The notes: a model not told the origin generated them from the letters alone. Numbered from the stretch's first letter, positions 44,238 through 53,577 are shown. The stretch is DNA of 62,675 bases from CAYWKU01 sp964459325 (GCA_964459325.1 CAYWKU010000020.1:1-62675); one strand, 5' to 3'. Translations and numbers: made by a program.

Positions 44238-46901
44238 ATGTCGGTAAAAAGAACCCCTATGATAGACCAGTACCTCGAGCAGAAGCGGAAGTATCCGGAC
44301 GCGCTCCTGTTTTTCCGCATGGGGGACTTTTACGAGCTTTTCTTCGAAGACGCAGTCACCGCCAGCCGGGAGCTTGAAATAGCGCTTACCAGCCGGGAGA
44401 GGAACAAGGACAACCAAGTGCCCATGTGCGGGGTGCCCTATCACTCCGTAGAGGGCTACATCCAGCGCCTGCTCGATAAGGGATACAAGATAGCCATCAG
44501 CGAGCAGGTGGAGGACCCGAGCAAGGCCAAAAGCATCGTCCGAAGGGCGGTTACCCGGGTAATTACCCCCGGGGTAACTCTCACGCCGGATATGGTCGAG
44601 GGTAAGGAGAGCCGGTATTTGGCTGCGGTTGCATCAAAGGATGGCGCATGGGGGGCGGCCTTCGCGGACTTCACCACCGGCGAGTTCGCGGCCTTCGAGT
44701 GTGCCGATGAGGGGTCACTGTTCGACGAGCTGGGCCGGCTCTACCCGGCGGAAATATTGCTGCCTGAGGACATGAAGGATACCGTGCCGGAAGAAATAAC
44801 CGGCCATCGCACCTTCCGGCCACTGTGGGAATACGCTTCCGACAAAGCCCGCTCGACGGTGGAGGAGCATTTCGGCGTGGCCTCGCTGGAAGGCCTGGGA
44901 CTGGAAGGCCACAAGGCGGCCATCTCGGCGGTCGGGGTGCTTATCAACTACATAAAGGAAAGCCAGGGCGAAGCCGGCGGGGTGGAAGATGATACCGCGC
45001 TGATGGCCGGAAGCGCCCGCTACATGGGCGGAAGCCTCGAGCATCTGCAGGATTTCCGCTTCATAACACTGGCCGATTCCATGATAATGGACACCACCGC
45101 CTGCGCGAACCTGGAGCTGGTGGAAACCTTACGTGAGCGGAAGCGGGCCGGGTCGTTGCTGGGGGTGATTGACCGCACGGTCACCTCCGCCGGGGCGAGA
45201 TTATTGAAAAAGTGGCTCCTGTATCCGTTGACCGATGTGGGAGCCATCAGGGCGCGGCAGGATGCGGTGCATATCTTCGCCGAGGAGGGCGAGCTTCGCA
45301 AAAAGGTAAGCTCCCGGCTGGAAGGGGTGCATGACCTCCAGCGGCTGGCGGCCAAGGTCGCGGGGGGAGTCGTGGGGCCGAGGGACCTGCTGGCTCTCGC
45401 TTCCACCCTCGAGCAACTGCCGCAGCTCAAGGAGTTGTTGACCGATATACTATCCCGCGAGATAAACGGAATCCGTGACCGCCTGGACCCGCTGGAGGAG
45501 TTGGTGGGACTTATAAGGAGTGCAATTCGAGACGATGCGCCGGTCAACTTAAGGGACGGAGGCGTGTTCAAAAGCGGCTTCGACGCGCAGAGGGACGAGT
45601 ACGAAACCCTGGCACGCGATTCGAGGCAGGTGGTGGCCGGTATAGAGCAACGCGAAAGGGAGCGTACCGGTATCGGAAAGCTGAAGGTGGGATACAACAA
45701 GGTCTTCGGTTATTACATAGAAGTATCCAAGGCCAACCTGGGCACCGTGCCGGAAGATTACATCCGCAAACAAACCCTGGTCAATGCTGAAAGGTTTGTA
45801 ACTCCGGAGTTGAAGGAGCTGGAAGAAAAAATACTCAACGCCGAGAGTGAAATAGGGGAGATTGAGTATCGGTTGTTCAAGGAAATCCGCAACGAAGTGG
45901 CGAAACATCTCCCGGCCCTTCAGAAAAACGCCGCCGCTCTGGCCGAGTTGGACGTTTACCGCTGCATGGGCGATGTCGCCGCCCGGTACCGCTACGTGAG
46001 GCCGGAAGTGAACGAGGAGGGAATAATCGACATCGAAGCGGGCAGGCATCCGGTGGTGGAGCGGATGAGCCTGGGCGAGAGGTTCGTTCCGAACGACATT
46101 CACCTGAGTCCCGAGCAGGAGCAGGTACTTATAATTACAGGCCCCAACATGGCGGGCAAGAGCACCGTCATGAGGCAGACGGCGCTGGTAACCATCCTCG
46201 CCCAGATGGGCTCCTTCGTTCCCGCCGACAGGGCCGTAATCGGCGCGGCGGACAGGATATTCACCCGGGTGGGGGCGGGGGACGTGCTTCATCGCGGCCA
46301 GAGCACTTTCATGGTGGAGATGAGCGAAGCCGCGCACATACTCCGGCACGCCACCCCCGGCAGCCTGGTGCTGTTGGACGAAATAGGCCGCGGCACGAGC
46401 ACTTACGACGGCCTCTCCATCGCGTGGGCGGTGGCGGAGTATCTGCACGACAAGGTGGGCGCGAAGACGCTTTTCGCCACCCACTACCACGAGCTGACCG
46501 ACCTGGCCCTGACCAAGGAAAGGGTGCGAAACGTGCACATCGCGGTGAAAGAGTGGGGCGGGAAGGTCATTTTCCTCAGAAAGATAGTAAAGGGCGGCGT
46601 TAACCGCAGCTACGGCATCCAGGTGGCGCGACTGGCGGGGATACCCGAGGCCATCGTTTCGCGCTCGAGGGAAATACTCCACAACCTGGAAAGCGGCGAG
46701 CTCGAATCCGGCTCGCCAAGGCTGGCAAAACCCTCGAAAAGGCCCACGCCGCAGATGACGCTTTTCGAGACCGGGCAGAATCTCGACGAGAAGACCAGGG
46801 AGGCCATAGAGCGGATAAAAGCCATCGACCCCGAGAATATCACCCCCATGGAAGCCCTGAGCCTTCTGGCCGAAATCCGCCGAAAACTTCAGGAAGACTG
46901 A
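44238..46901 (+). CDS. mutS: DNA mismatch repair protein MutS
   Basis: The 887-residue protein has the mismatch-reading Phe-x-Glu segment MGDFYELFFEDA near residues 29-40, the connector and clamp domains, and the ATPase with Walker A ITGPNMAGKSTVMRQT near 633, Walker B LVLLDEIGRGTSTYDG near 712 and FATHYHELTDL near 750. It recognises mispairs and starts repair. Its 5' end faces the GT39-like gene; its 3' end faces the FAD oxidoreductase across a hairpin region. Confidence 0.97.
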   Translation: MSVKRTPMIDQYLEQKRKYPDALLFFRMGDFYELFFEDAVTASRELEIALTSRERNKDNQVPMCGVPYHSVEGYIQRLLDKGYKIAISEQVEDPSKAKSIVRRAVTRVITPGVTLTPDMVEGKESRYLAAVASKDGAWGAAFADFTTGEFAAFECADEGSLFDELGRLYPAEILLPEDMKDTVPEEITGHRTFRPLWEYASDKARSTVEEHFGVASLEGLGLEGHKAAISAVGVLINYIKESQGEAGGVEDDTALMAGSARYMGGSLEHLQDFRFITLADSMIMDTTACANLELVETLRERKRAGSLLGVIDRTVTSAGARLLKKWLLYPLTDVGAIRARQDAVHIFAEEGELRKKVSSRLEGVHDLQRLAAKVAGGVVGPRDLLALASTLEQLPQLKELLTDILSREINGIRDRLDPLEELVGLIRSAIRDDAPVNLRDGGVFKSGFDAQRDEYETLARDSRQVVAGIEQRERERTGIGKLKVGYNKVFGYYIEVSKANLGTVPEDYIRKQTLVNAERFVTPELKELEEKILNAESEIGEIEYRLFKEIRNEVAKHLPALQKNAAALAELDVYRCMGDVAARYRYVRPEVNEEGIIDIEAGRHPVVERMSLGERFVPNDIHLSPEQEQVLIITGPNMAGKSTVMRQTALVTILAQMGSFVPADRAVIGAADRIFTRVGAGDVLHRGQSTFMVEMSEAAHILRHATPGSLVLLDEIGRGTSTYDGLSIAWAVAEYLHDKVGAKTLFATHYHELTDLALTKERVRNVHIAVKEWGGKVIFLRKIVKGGVNRSYGIQVARLAGIPEAIVSRSREILHNLESGELESGSPRLAKPSKRPTPQMTLFETGQNLDEKTREAIERIKAIDPENITPMEALSLLAEIRRKLQED

Positions 46902-46989
46902 CGAAATTAACTTTATGAGGCCGTTGCACAATGTTATTTTCCGGGTCTGAATCTTTGACATTAGCCATCACGAGAATAATCCTCAAATG

Positions 46990-47038
46990 GACAAGGGGTT
47001 TTAACCCCTTGCAATTCAAGGGGCTGAAAGCCCCTTGT
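46990..47038. terminator. Tandem hairpins between convergent genes (possible bidirectional terminator)
   Basis: Two perfect hairpins lie in tandem: CAAGGGGTT/AACCCCTTG (46992-47011) and CAAGGGGCT/AGCCCCTTG (47017-47037). The outer arms GACAAGGGG and CCCCTTGTC also pair with each other, so one long or two short structures can form. There is no clear U-run, so rho-independent termination is not certain. They sit between mutS and a convergent oxidoreductase gene. Confidence 0.5.
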
Positions 47039-47122
47039 CTGAAAAACACAGACTCGCACATCTTCAGAAAGGGAACTTTTCTCCTTCGTGAAGCTAATTT
47101 TAAAATGGCCACTTTATATTGA

Positions 47123-48469
47123 TTAGTGCCTTAGTTCGGTGACCGCATCGAAGGCCCGCAGCAGCCCCCTGACCCCGTTGGTGAAAAAGTACCGGAAGGG
47201 TTCCGGCGGCAGGGGGATGAGCTTGTTGTTGACAAGGGGCAGCCTGACCAGTTCCGTAGCCCGCGCGAAAAGTAAATCCCTCAATATCCGACCCGCATTC
47301 AAGGACAGGGATACTCCGTGGCCGCAGTAGCCGATGGCGAAGAGGACGTTGCCGTGCTCCTTGAGCCTGCCGAAGGTGGGCACGAAATCCAGGGTTACGG
47401 CCACCGGCCCGCCCCATTTGTGGGATACTGCGACATCATCGAGCATGGGGAACATGTCCTTCATGTCTTTTTCCAGGTTCTGGAAAATCCGGCGGTGGCT
47501 TTCGTGCCCCACCACCGAGTTGCGGAAGTAATACGGCGCGTCGCGCCCTCCGAAAAGCAGCCGGTTGTCGGCGGTAAGCCTGAGGTAGTGGACGAAGATG
47601 CGCTCGTCTTCGATACCCTCGCGCCCCACCCAACCGAGTTCCCGGTACTGCTTGTCCGTCAGCGGCTCGGTAAGGATGATGTAGGTGAACATGGGCACGA
47701 AGTAGCGGTGTTTCACTTTGAGGTACATGCTGAAGGCGTTGGTTGCGACGATAATATTTTTCGCCCTCATCCGGGCCTGCGGCGTTACCAGCTCTACCGT
47801 GTCTCCGGGGGTGTATTCGATGACCGGGGTTCGCTCGTATACGTTTACGCCCAGGTTTTGAACCACGGATTTCAACCCACGCGCCATTTTGGCGGGGTTG
47901 ATGAGAGCGGTGTCCGGGTCGCGCCTTCCGCCGATGTGTACTGCGGAGTTGAGCCGGTCTTTCAGCCCCTCTTTTTCAAAAAACGTCACTTCGGGGTAAC
48001 CGGCTTTGTGGTAGTGCTCGACTTCCTTCTCCAGCCTTTTCAACTGGAAGGGAGTGCGGGCCACTTCCATCAGGCCGTTGTATTCGAGGTCGCAGTCTAT
48101 TTCTTCCTCTTCGACCAGCTTCCTTGTTCTTTTAACGCAATCGTTTGCGTAATCGTGGGCGATTTTGCCGCGCTCGGCGCCCATGTACCACAACAGGTAG
48201 GTAAGGTCCCACCCGAGAAGAGGCATGCTGAAGCCGCCGTTACGGCCGCTGGCGCCGAATCCGACGACCTGGGCCTCCAGGAGGGCTATATTCATTGACG
48301 GGTCGTGCTTTTTTATGTGGTAGGCGCTCGACAGGCCGGTAAAGCCTCCCCCGATTATTGCCAGGTCGCATTCGACATCTTCTGTAAGTGGGGGATTTTC
48401 GTTATACTCCTCTCCCTCCAGCCAGAAGCTCTTGTCCCTGTAATTCATCTTTTTGAATTCGTCTCGCAT
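47123..48469 (-). CDS. FAD-dependent oxidoreductase (DAO/glutamylputrescine-oxidase-like)
   Basis: The 448-residue protein has a dinucleotide-binding LAIIGGGFTGLSSAYHI near residues 36-52 and the DAO signature ASGRNGGFSMP near 74-84, as in PuuB, OrdL and related amine oxidases. A C-terminal GHGVSLSLNAGRILRDL segment completes the FAD site. The substrate is likely an amine or amino acid. It lies 22 bases after the split cysK on the same strand. Confidence 0.85.
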   Translation of the reverse strand: MRDEFKKMNYRDKSFWLEGEEYNENPPLTEDVECDLAIIGGGFTGLSSAYHIKKHDPSMNIALLEAQVVGFGASGRNGGFSMPLLGWDLTYLLWYMGAERGKIAHDYANDCVKRTRKLVEEEEIDCDLEYNGLMEVARTPFQLKRLEKEVEHYHKAGYPEVTFFEKEGLKDRLNSAVHIGGRRDPDTALINPAKMARGLKSVVQNLGVNVYERTPVIEYTPGDTVELVTPQARMRAKNIIVATNAFSMYLKVKHRYFVPMFTYIILTEPLTDKQYRELGWVGREGIEDERIFVHYLRLTADNRLLFGGRDAPYYFRNSVVGHESHRRIFQNLEKDMKDMFPMLDDVAVSHKWGGPVAVTLDFVPTFGRLKEHGNVLFAIGYCGHGVSLSLNAGRILRDLLFARATELVRLPLVNNKLIPLPPEPFRYFFTNGVRGLLRAFDAVTELRH

Positions 48470-48834
48470 AACAGAATATCACTCGGTTGTTTTATTCAAA
48501 CGCGAAAAGCGGCGTGGAAAGGTAGCGTTCGCCGGAATCCGGCAGCACCACTACAATCGTTTTTCCTTTCATTTCCGACTTTTGGGTGAGTTTTACCGCT
48601 GCCGCTACGGCGGCGCCGGAACTTATGCCGCAGGCAATCCCTTCCTCGGTGGCCATTCTTCGGGCCATGTCAACGGCTTCATCGGCGGTGACTTTTTCTA
48701 TCCGGTCAACCAAAGACATGTCCAGGATTTCGGGTTTGAAGCCCGCTCCGATGCCCTGTATTTTGTGAGGGCCCGGTTTGCCGCCTGAAAGGACGGGGCT
48801 TTCGGCGGGTTCCACTCCTACGGCTAGTGTCATG

Positions 48835-49497
48835 TCAACTCTCAAGTGTCGGGTATAATCTTTTCAGCTTCACGCGAGCCTCCTTTGTTGTAAATTGCCA
48901 ATTGACCTTGGCATCAAGATTATTTCGATGCCTCTCCCAAGCCGACGCCTCCAACTGTACATGCGATATGTTATCAATGCGCCTGTTCAAACATTGCCTT
49001 ACAAGCACGTTCAGTTCAATCTCAGCCATGTTGAGCCAACTGCCGTGCTTGGGCGTGTAAACGAACTCGAAACGGTCCCAGATTTGTTTGGCCTCCTCGG
49101 GAGTAAAGGCTTCATACAAGGAACCCGCCTTGTGCGTGCTCAAGTTGTCCATCACCAACGTGATCTTTCGAGCATGCTCATAACGATGCGCTATCTCTTT
49201 TATGAAAAAGGCCCACTCCATCTTGGCTCTTCTCTCTTTCACCCTTACAAGCCTCTTTCCCGCCAGAGGCTCGTTGGCCATGAATATGTTGCACACGCCG
49301 CATCGCTCATATTCGTAGTCATGGCGCTGCATACGCCCGGGGCCGCCTTTTAAAGGAGTGCGCGTCTCCTTGATAAGTTGCCTGGGCGTCTCGTCCATGC
49401 ACACCACCGGAAAATCCGCATCGTAAGGCCGTTTGTAGACATCAAGCACCTTCTCCATTGCGGCAACGAAATCGGAACTCTCAGCGGGCGGTATCAC
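48835..49497 (-). CDS. IS630 transposase, catalytic DDE frame (orfB)
   Basis: The frame (220 residues counted from its first ATG, overlapping the orfA stop) contains all three catalytic acids: Asp in VCMDETPRQL, Asp in LVMDNLSTHKAG and Glu in GSWLNMAEIELNVL. It is probably made only as a fusion with orfA after a -1 shift, giving about 377 residues, a usual size for IS630 transposases. Its stop lies within the left inverted end of the element. Confidence 0.9.
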   Translation of the reverse strand: MIPPAESSDFVAAMEKVLDVYKRPYDADFPVVCMDETPRQLIKETRTPLKGGPGRMQRHDYEYERCGVCNIFMANEPLAGKRLVRVKERRAKMEWAFFIKEIAHRYEHARKITLVMDNLSTHKAGSLYEAFTPEEAKQIWDRFEFVYTPKHGSWLNMAEIELNVLVRQCLNRRIDNISHVQLEASAWERHRNNLDAKVNWQFTTKEARVKLKRLYPTLES

Positions 49498-49967
49498 CCA
49501 GCCTTGCTTCCTCCAGGGCTTGATTTCGTTTTTTTTAACACCCGGCGAACGGTCTCGTGGGAGATGCTGTCAACATAGTCAAGTTCAACCGCATGGTCGG
49601 CCAAAAGACGCAAAGACCACCTGGTAAAACCCTGGGGAGGATCGCTGCAACTGAGGGCAACCAGGTGAGCTTCAAAGTCTCCGTCCGCCTTCTTCTTGTA
49701 AGTTCGCTCGCCCTTGCGACCATTCAAAGCCACCTCGAAACCTTCCTCCACAAAACGCTTTTTCACCCGGTCAATCTTGCGCATGCTGATCTTTAAAACC
49801 GAGGCCACCTCCTCGTTCTTCATCCGATTGTCCTGGTGCCTGCCTTCGTCGCAGTTTAGAAGAATCAAGGCGTTAATTACTTTTTGTGATCTGTGGCTTC
49901 CTTTCTGGGTGATCCCTTCCAACTCCTCCCTCTCTTCCCGACCCAGCGTCACCTTGTACTTTTTCAT
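49494..49967 (-). CDS. IS630 transposase, N-terminal frame (orfA)
   Basis: The 157-residue product has the helix-turn-helix region of IS630 transposases: VASVLKISMRKIDRVKKRFVEEGF near residues 57-80 (two parts) and a second domain with RWSLRLLADHAVEL and SHETVRRVLKK. I chose the ATG at 49967, which has a perfect AGGAGG seven bases before it, over the ATG at 50003. It ends at TGA just after an A8 run, and the family's next residues are encoded in the -1 frame. Confidence 0.88.
   Translation of the reverse strand: MKKYKVTLGREEREELEGITQKGSHRSQKVINALILLNCDEGRHQDNRMKNEEVASVLKISMRKIDRVKKRFVEEGFEVALNGRKGERTYKKKADGDFEAHLVALSCSDPPQGFTRWSLRLLADHAVELDYVDSISHETVRRVLKKTKSSPGGSKAG
49529..49536 (-). other. 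A8 slippery run for -1 frameshift in the IS630 transposase
   Basis: On the coding strand the run reads GTTAAAAAAAACG. In frame 0 the protein continues VLKKTKSS and stops at TGA; shifting back one base gives VLKKNEIKPWRKQGWVIPP, which is what intact IS630 transposases contain, and joins orfB directly. Confidence 0.8.
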
Positions 49968-50764
49968 CTTAGAGCCTCCTGTTCGGAAATCTACAGGAGG
50001 CATTATATCATTTTATATGCGACATTGCAATGTTGACATGACACTAGCATTTCTTTGTGCTTTTTCTTTTTGATATACCTGCAAACCCCGGTGATTGTGC
50101 CGCCCGTGCCTATTCCCGCCACGAAAGCGTCCACGTTTCCGCCGGTGTCGTTCCATATTTCGGGGCCGGTGGTTTTGAAGTGGATTTCGGGATTTGCCGG
50201 GTTATTGAACTGGTCGGGCATGAAAGCCTTTTCCCTCTCGCATATTTCCTCAGCCTCTTCTATGGAACCGGTCATTCCCCGGTTTCCGGGCGTGAGCACC
50301 AGTTCCGCGCCGAAGGCCTTGAGCAATCGCCGCCGCTCGATGCTCATGGTTTCCGGCATGGTAAGAATCAGCTTGTATCCTTTAGCGGCGCAGGTGAAAG
50401 CAAGCGCTATGCCGGTGTTACCGCTGGTGGGTTCCACCACCGGAGTGCCTTTTTTAAGCTTGCCATCCTTTTCGGCGGCTTCAATCATAGCCGGGCCGAT
50501 GCGGCATTTTACGCTGTTGGCCGGATTGCGGGACTCGATTTTCGCGTACAGCTTCGCGCGGGAATTACCGACCACCTTTCTGAGTCTTACCAGGGGAGTA
50601 TTCCCTATACTTTCCACTACGTTTTCATAAGTTGCCATAATTCCACCTCTTCGATGGTAATTAACGTTGATTAAAGGTAGAGGATTATTGGATGGAATTT
50701 CAACCGGCTATGATACCGGTTGATTTACCTGCACATCACTTGGAGTCGGCAACCAATGCCGTTA

Positions 50765-52342
50765 CTAATTCAGGGGGGTCAAAAATCCTCCGGGGCTTCT
50801 CGATTCCCCTTCGGCGGTTACCCTTATCGCCGCCCTTCCGGGGACGGGACATTTCGTCTCGCAAATGCCGCACCCGATGCACAACTCGTCAACCACGTAA
50901 GGCCGCTGCACGGTAACCTCATTCCCCTCCGAAGTAATCGCCTTTTCCTCGCGCAACTTTATCGCCTTGTGCGGAACGGGGCACATTTCTTCACACACAA
51001 TACAGGGTATGCCCTTCTTCCAGGGAAGGCACATGTCGCGGTCCACCCGGGCAAGACCTATTTTCGTCTTGTGCTTTTCATCGCGGGTAAGCTCGCGGAT
51101 GGCCCCGGTGGGGCACACCTGCCCGCACAATGTGCAGTTATACTCGCAAAATCCGATACGGGGTATAATCACCGGGCTGAACATTCCCTCCGGGCCGGAT
51201 TGAAGCATGGCCGGGTGGATGGCGTTGCCGATGCACACTTTCATACATTCGGCGCATTTGACGCACCGGGCCATGAATTCCTCTTCCTCCCTCGCTCCGG
51301 GCGGCCTTATGAGCTTCGGATTCTTTCTCTTTACGATGGCCCTGGCTTTGAATACGGCGGGCACTATCAGCGAGCCCGCCACTGCGCCCATAACTCCGCG
51401 CCGGGTAATGCTTACCGGGGCAGGCTCATGGCGGGGACGGCGGAATTTGAAGCTTATTATGCCGTTGGGGCATTTTTCCATGCAGTCGAGGCACAGGTTG
51501 CAATCTTCGGGCGAAACCGAGCCCTCCTCGTCTATGGCGCCCATGCGGCATATATCTGAGCAGACGGCGCAGCCGTCAGCGTGGCAGGCTTTGCCGGGGT
51601 GCATCCTGAGCGGAGCAATTCTTCCAATCAAAGCCAACATTCCTCCCAGTGGGCACAGTTCGCGGCACCAGAACCGCCGCCGGGAGAATTCGAGTAGAAA
51701 TACGAACGCAAGGATAGCAAAATTGGTCACGGCAAGGGTGTATACGTTCTGATTGAACGGCAAGATTGTCCCGCGCAGAAAATCGTAAACGGGTTCCGTT
51801 ATACCCGTAAGCCATCCCGGGCCGTGGTTGTAAGCGATGTCGAACGGAAAACCGACGGCGGCGGTTAAACCCGGGTCTACGGAAACGGTCAGACCGCGAA
51901 CGAGTATCGAAAACGGGTCCAGGAACCCCACCAGCGGCAACCCGAAAAGCGCCGTTATCAGGACAGCGATGAGCAGGTAATATTTGATGGAACTGTAGCG
52001 GGAATCGATTTTATCCGAGCGCGGCCTGATAACCTTGTGAGCCATGTCCAGGCACGTGCCCAACGGGCATATCCAGCCGCAGAAGAACCTTCCGAACACC
52101 AAGGTCAGCGCTACGATTATCAGGGCCGGCAGCACGAGCGCGATGAATGCCTTGGCCGCCAGGGTGGCCGCCGCAGCCACCAGCGGGTCCCACCTGAAGA
52201 ATATGTTTACGGCATAGGGAAGAGTGTCACCGCCGGGGTAGTCGGTTTGCCTGAAGAGAAAGAGAAACAGCAATAAAAAGCCCGCCTGTGACATGCGCCG
52301 CCAGAACACGAGCGGGATTTTGCGTTTTTCTTTGCGGGGCAT
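50765..52342 (-). CDS. NapH-NapG-like membrane polyferredoxin fusion
   Basis: The 525-residue protein combines two parts. Residues 1-315 have about five membrane helices with FCGWICPLGTC and FWCRELCPLGG, plus two ferredoxin-type clusters (CAVCSDIC, CNLCLDCMEKC), like NapH. At about 320-345 a twin-arginine motif (SITRRGVMG) is followed by a hydrophobic helix, as in the signal of NapG, and then four ferredoxin-type Cys clusters (CVKCAECMKVC, CEYNCTLCGQVC, CIVCEEMC, CIGCGICETKC). It probably carries electrons from the quinone pool to an extracytoplasmic partner. It directly follows the DUF362 gene. Confidence 0.85.
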   Translation of the reverse strand: MPRKEKRKIPLVFWRRMSQAGFLLLFLFLFRQTDYPGGDTLPYAVNIFFRWDPLVAAAATLAAKAFIALVLPALIIVALTLVFGRFFCGWICPLGTCLDMAHKVIRPRSDKIDSRYSSIKYYLLIAVLITALFGLPLVGFLDPFSILVRGLTVSVDPGLTAAVGFPFDIAYNHGPGWLTGITEPVYDFLRGTILPFNQNVYTLAVTNFAILAFVFLLEFSRRRFWCRELCPLGGMLALIGRIAPLRMHPGKACHADGCAVCSDICRMGAIDEEGSVSPEDCNLCLDCMEKCPNGIISFKFRRPRHEPAPVSITRRGVMGAVAGSLIVPAVFKARAIVKRKNPKLIRPPGAREEEEFMARCVKCAECMKVCIGNAIHPAMLQSGPEGMFSPVIIPRIGFCEYNCTLCGQVCPTGAIRELTRDEKHKTKIGLARVDRDMCLPWKKGIPCIVCEEMCPVPHKAIKLREEKAITSEGNEVTVQRPYVVDELCIGCGICETKCPVPGRAAIRVTAEGESRSPGGFLTPLN

Positions 52343-52343
52343 C

Positions 52344-53261
52344 TCAGGCGTTTATTACCTTTATCCGGGAAAGGTCCATTTCGCCGAGCTTCAGTTTGTG
52401 CGCCGCCTCAATGTATCCTATCTCACCCGGCTCGATGTCGAAGAGGGCTTTTGCGGCTACCGAATCCGCCGCCACCGGGTCCGCCGACGCTATGACGGTA
52501 TTCTTGACCGCAACGTCCTCCAGGCCTCCCCCCGACGGCCCGTGCCTCAGCAGTATACGGGTGGCGTCGATTACGGTCAGGGTGGGGGTGGCCACGGTGT
52601 TGAGGTCGGCTATCCCCTGGTGGAGTTTCCAGTGAATTTTCGAGCGCATGCCTCCGATTAACCCGAGAATGTTCTTCAATCCGAGGGTGAGCTTTGCGCT
52701 GCCGTGGTGTTTGGCTACCGGGACGGTGATATAAGCATCGGCTTCGAGAACATGCTTGTTGAACTCCCAGCCGCTGAGCACCAGTCCCTTGTCTATCTTT
52801 ATGGAAGTATAATCCCTGTCTTCCAGGTACGGGACCTTGACGCGGTCGTCTTTTAAGGTCTCGAGCGCCGGGGCTATGCCGCTGTTTTGGTAACTGCGGC
52901 GCTTTTCCATTAATGTGTTGTCCGCTACCGTCACCTTCGCTGCGCCTGCGTCCAGGCAGGCTTTAACCACCGCCTTTACAACTTCAGGGTGAGTGTTGGC
53001 GGCTTGCTTGGGGGTTCGGTCGAATGACATGTTGGGCTTTACGAACACCTTGGCCCCTTTTTTGATGAACTTCTCCATTCCGCCCAGGGGGTTTAAGGCC
53101 TTTTGGACAAGAGCGGCCCAATCGGAGTCTTTGACCATAGTAACCGTGGATGATGCGGATTTTGCCGCCATGACTCTTCTTCCCGCACCCAGAATGGGCA
53201 GGGCGGCAGCGGTTCCCACCGACAAGATACCGAAATCCCTGATAAAACCTCTGCGCTTCAT
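52344..53261 (-). CDS. DUF362 protein with Tat signal
   Basis: The 305-residue protein starts MKRRGFIRDFGILSVG, a twin-arginine signal, followed by a hydrophobic stretch and an Ala-x-Ala type cleavage site. The rest is a DUF362 domain: FVKPNMSFDR near residue 72, ADNTLMEKR near 116, VPVAKHHGSAKLTLGLKNILG near 197-217 (in parts) and a C-terminal SADPVAADSVAAKAL. DUF362 proteins are often beside ferredoxins and may themselves bind or deliver iron-sulphur clusters; function unsettled. It overlaps closely with the following NapH-NapG fusion gene. Confidence 0.85.
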   Translation of the reverse strand: MKRRGFIRDFGILSVGTAAALPILGAGRRVMAAKSASSTVTMVKDSDWAALVQKALNPLGGMEKFIKKGAKVFVKPNMSFDRTPKQAANTHPEVVKAVVKACLDAGAAKVTVADNTLMEKRRSYQNSGIAPALETLKDDRVKVPYLEDRDYTSIKIDKGLVLSGWEFNKHVLEADAYITVPVAKHHGSAKLTLGLKNILGLIGGMRSKIHWKLHQGIADLNTVATPTLTVIDATRILLRHGPSGGGLEDVAVKNTVIASADPVAADSVAAKALFDIEPGEIGYIEAAHKLKLGEMDLSRIKVINA

Positions 53262-53447
53262 TTACATTTCCTTTCGGTGATAGTTTTCACTTAGGATAAA
53301 CATTGTAAAGGAAAGATTCCATGTATACCTTTAATTTTGGAACCTTGCTTTTTTTGAAATTAAGAATAATAGGACGGTTTCATGTCCGCCAGCGAAGGAA
53401 AATTGTGAGAGAGAATTTCTGATGTTGTTCCGGCATTTCAATATTTC

Positions 53448-53577
53448 TTGTTAAGGGTAGCTCACCTTGACCGCAGGGTGGCTTATGGTGCGCAAAAGAC
53501 CAGAGAGCGGCTATCACCTTCCGGATGACGACCATATTCTCATGTGGTCCACCGGGAGAGGTCAAGGTGTGAAACAA
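53448..53577 (+). repeat. Dispersed ~130-nt element, copy B (upstream of rarA)
   Basis: Second copy of the element at 31915-32043, same orientation, ending 79 bases before the rarA ATG. CTCACCTTGAC (53461-53471) pairs with GTCAAGGTGTG (53561-53571) with one mismatch. A TTG-started frame here (53467) reads MTAGWLMVRKRPESG, close to the LTAGWLMAGKKPETG of copy A, but it runs on into rarA in another frame. The interval 53262-53656 contains no other gene that I can support. Confidence 0.7.

Larger units (their letters stand above)
48827..50044 (-). mobile_element. IS630-family insertion sequence (1218 bp)
   Basis: The element is bounded by inverted ends GTGTCATGTCAAC (48827-48839, and its complement at 50032-50044), 13 perfect bases, and is flanked by TA at 48825-48826 and 50045-50046, the target duplication of IS630/Tc1-mariner transposases. 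It encodes a transposase in two overlapping frames on the minus strand joined by a probable frameshift. It has a host-like GC content and is inserted in cysK in the same direction. Confidence 0.95.
48492..50638 (-). pseudogene. cysK: Cysteine synthase A gene split by an IS630-family insertion
   Basis: The 5' part (50638-50047) encodes 197-198 residues, starting with NTPLVRLRKV and including the PLP lysine in NSVKCRIGPAM near residue 44 and the PLP-phosphate loop TSGNTGIA near 70. The 3' part (48824-48492) supplies the last 110 residues (PVLSGGKPGPHKIQGIGAG). Removing the element and one TA restores an exact in-frame 308-residue CysK, the normal length. The insertion lies between KEML and AVGVEP. 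Both halves appear undecayed, so the event is recent. The first half could still be translated but lacks part of the PLP domain. Confidence 0.93.

Noticed and set aside
49494..49497. The UGA at the end of the IS630 first frame as a second selenocysteine codon
   Set aside because: The rest of the transposase is in the -1 frame, joined upstream at the A8 run, so read-through of the UGA would not give the protein.
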